Assembly: GCA_038318565.1 (NCBI GenBank)
Contig: JBBQCI010000116.1
Location: 1 to 8,875 of the forward strand
Source of the DNA: UBA11346 sp038318565
Lineage (GTDB): Bacteria > Planctomycetota > UBA11346
Length of the DNA: 8,875 nucleotides
Reading direction: 5' to 3'
Part shown: piece after piece, positions 4,734-8,875 of the stretch
Layout: every line of letters starts with the position of its first letter
Position numbering within the stretch: position 1 is the stretch's first letter
Program-made: the position numbers and the translations under genes
Notes under the pieces: model-generated
Database searches by the model: none
Told to the model about the DNA's origin: nothing
What the model saw: the letters and a program-made list of their open reading frames with translations, nothing else

Positions 4734-5519
4734 ATGCCCACATGTCCGATTCGCTGTGCCGCCTCGCTCCTCGCCTGCGCTGGAGTTCTTGTCGCCGCCG
4801 ACAATTACAGCTACGATGACCTGTCCAAGGGCAATGACATCAACGAAGGTGTGTACGGCAGCCATGGCGGCGGCGAATTCGACGAATGGCGCCTGACCCT
4901 CGGCCTGGCCCCGGGCATCGATCGCATCCGGATCAAGACTGAGGTCGACGGTGCAGCCTATCCCGGCCCGGCGGCAGTGGAGAACGACCGCGTCTACAAT
5001 GATCCCGCGCTGGCCCCGCAGATCGGCCTGCTCTGGGTACTCGGCGATTTCCAGGGTCCGGACCACGGCTGGTTCTACACTCTCGGGCTCGAATACACCC
5101 GCCGCGACTACACCATCATCTACGAGCTCGGCGCCGAATCACAGGAGTTGACTCTGCAGGCCCTCACGGCGCAGGTCGGCATGGGTTATGCCTGGTACAT
5201 GGGCCCCAGCTGGCGCTATGAGTTCGAACCGTTCGTCTCCGTCGGTCTGATGTGGAACGAAATGGACCTGATCGACTTGGCCAGCCAGCAGCCAACGACG
5301 GAAACGGCGCCCGGGCCGGTGTTCGAGGGCGGTATCCGCAACGCCCTGATCTGGCACCCCGGTTCGCAGGAATGGCACATCGGTGTCGCCGTCGACTACC
5401 GCGTCGGTTACGCCACCTCGAGTTACGTGGCAAACACGCTCAATGGCAACGTCGAGAGTAAGGTCGAGCTGAACTGGCACGGCTTCGGCAGCGCACTGTT
5501 CTACGGCCACAAGTTCTGA
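4734..5519 (+). CDS. Secreted, probably outer-membrane beta-barrel protein of unknown function
   Basis: The 261-aa protein begins with a signal peptide (MPTCPIRCAASLLACAGVLVAA, cleavage near residue 22), then a mature region beginning DNYSYDDLSKG. The mature part alternates hydrophobic and polar residues with many aromatic and Gly residues, as in small barrels (for example WFYTLGLEYTRRDYTIIYEL at 113-132 and FEPFVSVGLMW at 164-174). It ends in Phe (ALFYGHKF), the usual C-terminal signal of outer-membrane barrels. I do not recognise a specific family. An upstream GTG at 4626 keeps the frame open, but that would bury the signal peptide; ATG 4734 has AGGA eight nt before it. The gene starts 130 nt after the methyltransferase stop and converges on the galactosidase gene, with 23 nt between stops. 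Confidence 0.8.
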   Translation: MPTCPIRCAASLLACAGVLVAADNYSYDDLSKGNDINEGVYGSHGGGEFDEWRLTLGLAPGIDRIRIKTEVDGAAYPGPAAVENDRVYNDPALAPQIGLLWVLGDFQGPDHGWFYTLGLEYTRRDYTIIYELGAESQELTLQALTAQVGMGYAWYMGPSWRYEFEPFVSVGLMWNEMDLIDLASQQPTTETAPGPVFEGGIRNALIWHPGSQEWHIGVAVDYRVGYATSSYVANTLNGNVESKVELNWHGFGSALFYGHKF

Positions 5520-5524
5520 GTTTT

Positions 5525-5548
5525 GGCTGGCGGCCGATGCCGTCAGCC
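5525..5548. terminator. Hairpin between convergent genes, possible shared terminator
   Basis: GGCTGGCGGC (5525-5534) pairs with GCCGTCAGCC (5539-5548), nine pairs and one G·T wobble, around a CGAT loop. It starts five nt after the barrel-like gene's stop, and its right arm contains the stop codon of the galactosidase gene (5545-5543). No T-run is present on either side, so termination efficiency is uncertain. Its position between two converging genes is the main support. Confidence 0.5.
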
Positions 5549-7597
5549 TGCCGTCGACACCACGACTTCGGCTCCACTTGCGGGCAGGGCAACCTCGCTG
5601 AGGGCACGTCCGTCGCGGGCCCGACGCCAGCCGGCCGGCAACGGGCAGATGACAGCGGTCGGCGTCGGGTTCATCAACACCACATAGCGGGCCCCGGGCT
5701 GGGTGCGTTCGCGCGCGATCACACCAGCCGGAAGGTGCGGCAGGCATGGCACGACGTGAGCTGCAGCGCACAACTTGGCGAGCAGATGCACCCGGGCCGC
5801 CGGCGTCAGGCCGACCGCGACGTACCACATGTGACCGGCGCCCAGCGCCTTGCGCGTCACGGCGGGGAAACCGTCATGGAAGCCGCCAGCTAGACGGACC
5901 ATCACCTCGGCGTCGGCGACCTGGATACGGTCGACCCACTGCTGCGCAGTTGCGCCGGCGCCCAGCCAACCATGCGGATCATCGAGCGGCACCGACTCGT
6001 CGTCGCGCAACTGGTCGAACTCTTCGCAGCGCAGGCCAAGGGCCTCGCCTAGCGGGCCTGGTCGACCGCCGGTGACGCAGGCCATGTCCTGGTCGACCCA
6101 TGCCGACAGGCCATCGATCACAACTTGGGTACCGGCGCGGGCCGCCGCCTGCAGGCGTTCGGCGAAACCAGGACGCAACAGGAAAACACCGGGCACGATG
6201 ACCACGCGGTACGCGGCGAAGTCGCGGGTCGCATCAACCACGTCGACACCGATGCCACGTTCCCACAGTGGGCGGTGCCAGGCATGGGCAGCGACGCGCG
6301 GCCAGGGCAGGCTGTACAGGCCGCTGTTCAAGCTGCGTGCCCACTCGCTGTCGATGTCCCAGACTACTGCCACCGACGAGGGGATGGCCGCGCCGGCGAT
6401 CCCCGAGAGAGCCTGGAGTTCGGCGCCGAGCGCGGCGACCTCGCGAAAGACGCGGGTGTCGTGCGGCGCATCCTGCATCAGCACCGAACCATGCAGCTTC
6501 TCCATGCCGCCACGACCCGCCCGCCACTGGAAATAGCACACCCCGTCCGAACCTTCGGCAATCATCGACAGCGAGAGCAAGCGGTGCACGCCGGGCCGCT
6601 TGAGGCGCTGGCGCGACTTCCACTGCGGTAGGGACGGACAGCTCTCCATCAGCAGCCACGGTTTGCCGCCCCCAAAACTGCGCACCGCCGAGGTAAGGAA
6701 CGAGAAATGGTGCATGTCGTTGAGCAGCGAGGCGTCGCTGTCGGCGTCGTGGTAGGCGTCATAGCTGGTGAAATCCAGTTGGGTGGCGAGGGCGCCAAGG
6801 TCGTACTGATCAAGATCACCATGCAGGTTGGTGGTTACCGGAGCGGCGCTGTGGGCACGCACCGCGGTGATCTGGTTCGCGCAGAAAGCGGCGACGTTGC
6901 CACTGCAGTAGCGCCGCCAGTTCAGCTCCAGCGCTTCGATCGAACCGTCGCCGGGACGGATCTGCTCCCATGACTGGTACTGGTGGCTCCAGAAACTGCT
7001 CCACCAGGCACGATTGAGCCGATCCAGATCGCCGTCGTAGCGGACCTTCAGCCAGCTTTGGAAGCCGCTGATACAGCTGCCGCAGTAGCAGCGCGCATGA
7101 TCCTCTGCACCACCGAACTCGTTGTCGATGTGCCAGCCGAGCAGAGCTGGATGCGAGGCATAGCGGGCTGCCAGCCGATCGATCACCAGGGCCGAGCGCT
7201 GGCGCAGCACGGTCGAGGTCCAGCACGGATTATGGCGACCGGCGGCCGGGGCTTGGCGCTGGCCGTTCGATCGCATGCGCATGACCTCGGGATGGGCCTC
7301 GGCCAGCCAGCGCGGACGGGCAGCGATCGGGGTCGCCAGCAGCACACCGACACCGGCCACATGCAGGCGGTCCATCACCCCGTCGAGCCACGTGAATTCG
7401 AAACGGTCGCGCGCAGGCTCGATGGCGGCCCAGGCGAAGATGCCTACCGAGGCCTGGTTGATCCCGGCCTGGCGCATCAGGATGGGATCCTCGGCTAGGA
7501 TCTCTGGTTGATGCAGCCACTGTTCAGGATTGTAGTCGCCACCATGCAGCAGGCGGTATGGTCCGGGGACAAGGGCGGCATGGGCGCGTGCGGTCAT
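5543..7597 (-). CDS. GH42 beta-galactosidase
   Basis: This 684-aa protein is a full-length glycoside hydrolase family 42 enzyme, which removes terminal beta-linked galactose from oligosaccharides. The N-terminal TIM barrel opens with HGGDYNPEQW (18-27) and LMRQAGINQASVGIFAWAAIEP. The acid/base is E160 (WHIDNEFG) and the nucleophile E318 (WLLMESCPSLPQW). C125, C170, C172 and C175 (CYCGSC) match the family's structural zinc cluster. A trimerisation-like middle domain (from about 400) and a small C-terminal beta domain follow. There is no signal peptide, so it is cytoplasmic and would need imported substrate. The ATG at 7597 is preceded by no Shine-Dalgarno sequence but by a promoter placed for a leaderless message. 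The frame continues upstream to 8410, but that is antisense to the regulator gene and not part of the enzyme. The divergent AraC gene is the probable regulator. Confidence 0.95.
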   Translation of the reverse strand: MTARAHAALVPGPYRLLHGGDYNPEQWLHQPEILAEDPILMRQAGINQASVGIFAWAAIEPARDRFEFTWLDGVMDRLHVAGVGVLLATPIAARPRWLAEAHPEVMRMRSNGQRQAPAAGRHNPCWTSTVLRQRSALVIDRLAARYASHPALLGWHIDNEFGGAEDHARCYCGSCISGFQSWLKVRYDGDLDRLNRAWWSSFWSHQYQSWEQIRPGDGSIEALELNWRRYCSGNVAAFCANQITAVRAHSAAPVTTNLHGDLDQYDLGALATQLDFTSYDAYHDADSDASLLNDMHHFSFLTSAVRSFGGGKPWLLMESCPSLPQWKSRQRLKRPGVHRLLSLSMIAEGSDGVCYFQWRAGRGGMEKLHGSVLMQDAPHDTRVFREVAALGAELQALSGIAGAAIPSSVAVVWDIDSEWARSLNSGLYSLPWPRVAAHAWHRPLWERGIGVDVVDATRDFAAYRVVIVPGVFLLRPGFAERLQAAARAGTQVVIDGLSAWVDQDMACVTGGRPGPLGEALGLRCEEFDQLRDDESVPLDDPHGWLGAGATAQQWVDRIQVADAEVMVRLAGGFHDGFPAVTRKALGAGHMWYVAVGLTPAARVHLLAKLCAAAHVVPCLPHLPAGVIARERTQPGARYVVLMNPTPTAVICPLPAGWRRARDGRALSEVALPASGAEVVVSTAG

Positions 7598-7603
7598 GTA
7601 CCC

Positions 7604-7613
7604 AGTATACACA
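7604..7613 (-). promoter_or_regulatory. Extended -10 promoter of the galactosidase gene
   Basis: TGTGTATACT on the minus strand is an extended -10 (TGnTATACT, one mismatch to TATAAT). The start point expected about seven nt downstream falls on or next to the A of the ATG at 7597, predicting a leaderless or nearly leaderless mRNA. No good -35 is seen 17 nt upstream, as is common when an activator helps. Confidence 0.5.
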
Positions 7614-7640
7614 GGGATTCTGCGTGACGCCAGGAAGCCA

Positions 7641-7670
7641 ACGGTAAGATACGGTACGATATGGTATGGC
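7641..7670 (+). repeat. Three tandem 10-bp repeats in the divergent regulatory region
   Basis: ACGGTAAGAT, ACGGTACGAT and ATGGTATGGC follow one another without gaps. The first two match at 9 of 10 positions; the third matches the first at 6 of 10. The spacing is about one helical turn, so a bound protein would see the same face three times. The third unit contains the regulator's start codon. TAAGAT and TACGAT also resemble -10 elements for the rightward gene. Confidence 0.5.
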
Positions 7671-8482
7671 CAATACTTACCCGCACCGCGGTCCGCGGCG
7701 CCGACTTCTACCTGCTGGCGGGACGTTCCAGCAAGCACAGCCAGCATACCTGGGGACCAGCCGGCCGCGATCTGCCGATGTACGGATTTCTGCTGTTGGT
7801 CCACGGTGACGGGCTCTACCGAGACAGCGATGGCAGACGTGACATGATGACGGCTGGCGACCTCATCCTGCTGTTCCCAGGTCTGCGCCACGACTACGGA
7901 CCGCGACCGGGCGAGCAGTGGCACGAGGCCTACATCGACTGCGACGGCGGCCTGATGCGCCTGCTTGCGGCCCAAGGACTGTTCGACCGCAGCCACCCCC
8001 TGCTGCGTCCGCCCCGAGACATCACCGCCCCGCTGCGGCGACTGATCGACGACGTCGAGTCCGGCCGCCTGACCGACCCGGCCGAGACACAATGGCGCCT
8101 GCATGGCACCGTGCTGGGGCTGGCGCGCTGGCAGCGCAGCGGCGAGGACGCGGCGCTGGAAGCAGGCCGGCGGATCCTGGTCGCGGATCCGGCCACGCCC
8201 CGGGATCCACGGGCAGCGGCGGATGCCGCTGGCATGGGCTGGGAATTGTTCCGCAAGCGCTTCCGCGCCCGCCATGGCGTTCCGCCAGCCCGCTACCGGC
8301 TGCAGGCCCGCTGCGAGGCGGCGGCCCAGCTGCTGGTTGCTGATGGACTGACCGTCGAGGCGGTCGCTGAAGCCACCGGCTTCTGCGACGGGGCGCACCT
8401 GCGCCGGCATTTCCGCAGCACGCTGGGGATGTCACCCGAGGCCTTCCGACGGCTGCACGGAGCCGAACGCCCGACAGATTGA
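7661..8482 (+). CDS. AraC-family transcriptional regulator, likely controls the GH42 gene
   Basis: The 273-aa protein has an N-terminal AraC-type sensing domain (about 1-100). Its characteristic turn, GDLILLFPGLRHDYGP (66-81), is common in sugar-responsive members. A linker follows, then a C-terminal two-motif helix-turn-helix domain, about 183-204 (RAAADAAGMGWELFRKRF) and 231-252 (TVEAVAEATGFCDGAHLRRH), with the family ending MSPEAFRRLHG. It starts 63 bp from the divergent galactosidase start, the classical arrangement of a local regulator. Autoregulation is suggested by tandem repeats running into its own start codon. The ATG at 7661 has no adjacent Shine-Dalgarno (AGGAAG lies 23 nt upstream), so it too may be translated from a very short leader. 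The signal is presumably a galactoside or a breakdown product, by inference from the neighbour. Confidence 0.92.
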   Translation: MVWPILTRTAVRGADFYLLAGRSSKHSQHTWGPAGRDLPMYGFLLLVHGDGLYRDSDGRRDMMTAGDLILLFPGLRHDYGPRPGEQWHEAYIDCDGGLMRLLAAQGLFDRSHPLLRPPRDITAPLRRLIDDVESGRLTDPAETQWRLHGTVLGLARWQRSGEDAALEAGRRILVADPATPRDPRAAADAAGMGWELFRKRFRARHGVPPARYRLQARCEAAAQLLVADGLTVEAVAEATGFCDGAHLRRHFRSTLGMSPEAFRRLHGAERPTD

Positions 8483-8548
8483 ATCGGGCCTGCGCCACGA
8501 CCCCAGAGTGGACGCCAAGCCGCGCCACGACATGCTGCCGCCGCATCC

Positions 8549-8875
8549 ATGCCTTCCTCCATCCGTCTGAGCACAGGTCGACCAAACCTACACGCCACGG
8601 TCGCCTTGGCGGTGGTCGTGCTGGGGCTCGGCCTGACCGCGTTTCTAGTCCACCAGGAAGCGCAGTCGCTCGCCACCGCGTCCCAACTGCGCGAGGCCGG
8701 ATTGGGTGAACGGATCCACAACGAGGCCCAACGACGGTTCAGCCTGCCGCTCTACGGACTGCTTGGCGCGCGCGGAGTCTATGCCGCCAGCAAGTCGGTC
8801 GAACGGCTGGAGTTCCGCGCCTACGTCGAGTCGCGTAGTCAGCTTAAGGAATTCCCCGGCGCCCGTGGCTTCGGC
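8549..8875 (+). CDS. CHASE-domain membrane sensor, N-terminal part (continues past window)
   Basis: The 109 codons visible begin MPSSIRLSTGRP, followed by a single membrane helix (about residues 16-34) and then an extracytoplasmic segment. The text FSLPLYGLLGARGVYAASKSVERLEFRAYVE, here paraphrased by position 64-94, has the pattern of the CHASE sensor domain: a conserved aromatic, an 'ar-F/Y-ax-s' turn, then eF and a following PGxxGFG (103-109). CHASE domains sit at the N-terminus of sensor histidine kinases, diguanylate cyclases and adenylate cyclases and sense small external ligands. The output domain lies beyond the window, so the class is undecided. It starts 66 nt after the AraC gene in the same direction and may be read from the same transcript, though the gap leaves room for a promoter. 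Confidence 0.7.
   Translation, partial: MPSSIRLSTGRPNLHATVALAVVVLGLGLTAFLVHQEAQSLATASQLREAGLGERIHNEAQRRFSLPLYGLLGARGVYAASKSVERLEFRAYVESRSQLKEFPGARGFG

Noticed and set aside
3422..4804. A 460-codon open frame on the minus strand across the methyltransferase gene.
   Set aside because: It has no family features and mirrors the strong codon pattern of the methyltransferase on the other strand. All PRMT motifs are on the plus strand.
7598..8410. An open minus-strand frame extends the galactosidase gene by about 270 codons upstream, giving a 955-aa protein.
   Set aside because: It lies antisense to the clear AraC regulator gene. GH42 homology starts at HGGDYNPEQW just after ATG 7597, and the promoter lies at 7604-7613. 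The extension is a high-GC shadow frame.

Overview
The window suggests a high-GC, Gram-negative environmental bacterium. Most of it is GC-rich coding DNA, and there is a secreted protein ending in the terminal Phe seen in outer-membrane barrels. I cannot name the phylum from sequence alone. A GH42 galactosidase, AraC regulators, a CHASE sensor and a eukaryote-like arginine methyltransferase together would fit a carbohydrate-degrading lineage such as the PVC group, but that is inference.

Left part (about 90-2057, minus strand): an AT-rich island of small genes of unknown function. Each gene or gene pair is followed by a long imperfect inverted repeat that folds like an integron attC site (90-230, 656-872, 1176-1387). 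Each site has R boxes at or near the RYYYAAC...GTTRRRY consensus, a short unpaired spacer, and L boxes that pair except for extra bases always on the same (L'') side. Genes start shortly after one site and end at or just before the next, as in gene cassettes. No integrase is visible, so this is a cassette array fragment, either a CALIN (attC cluster lacking an integrase) or the distal part of a larger integron. Two sites are unusually long (212 and 217 nt). The cassette genes encode a lysine-rich helical protein (140 aa), a small membrane protein (88 aa), and an overlapping pair of a 63-aa membrane protein and a 155-aa soluble protein. A gene running off the left edge may be the next cassette or host DNA.

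Middle part (2338-5519): a minus-strand pair of an AraC-type regulator and a stand-alone receiver-domain response regulator, 18 nt apart. Divergent from it is a methyltransferase with the hallmarks of protein arginine methyltransferases, whose start overlaps the likely start of the AraC gene. A secreted barrel-like protein follows, with a strong hairpin that overlaps its ribosome binding site.

Right part (5520-8875): a complete GH42 beta-galactosidase (684 aa, minus), convergent with the barrel-like gene and divergent from a second AraC-type regulator, probably its local regulator. The 63-bp divergent region holds an extended -10 promoter placed for a nearly leaderless galactosidase mRNA, and three 10-bp tandem repeats that run into the regulator's start codon. 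The window ends inside a CHASE-domain membrane sensor gene.
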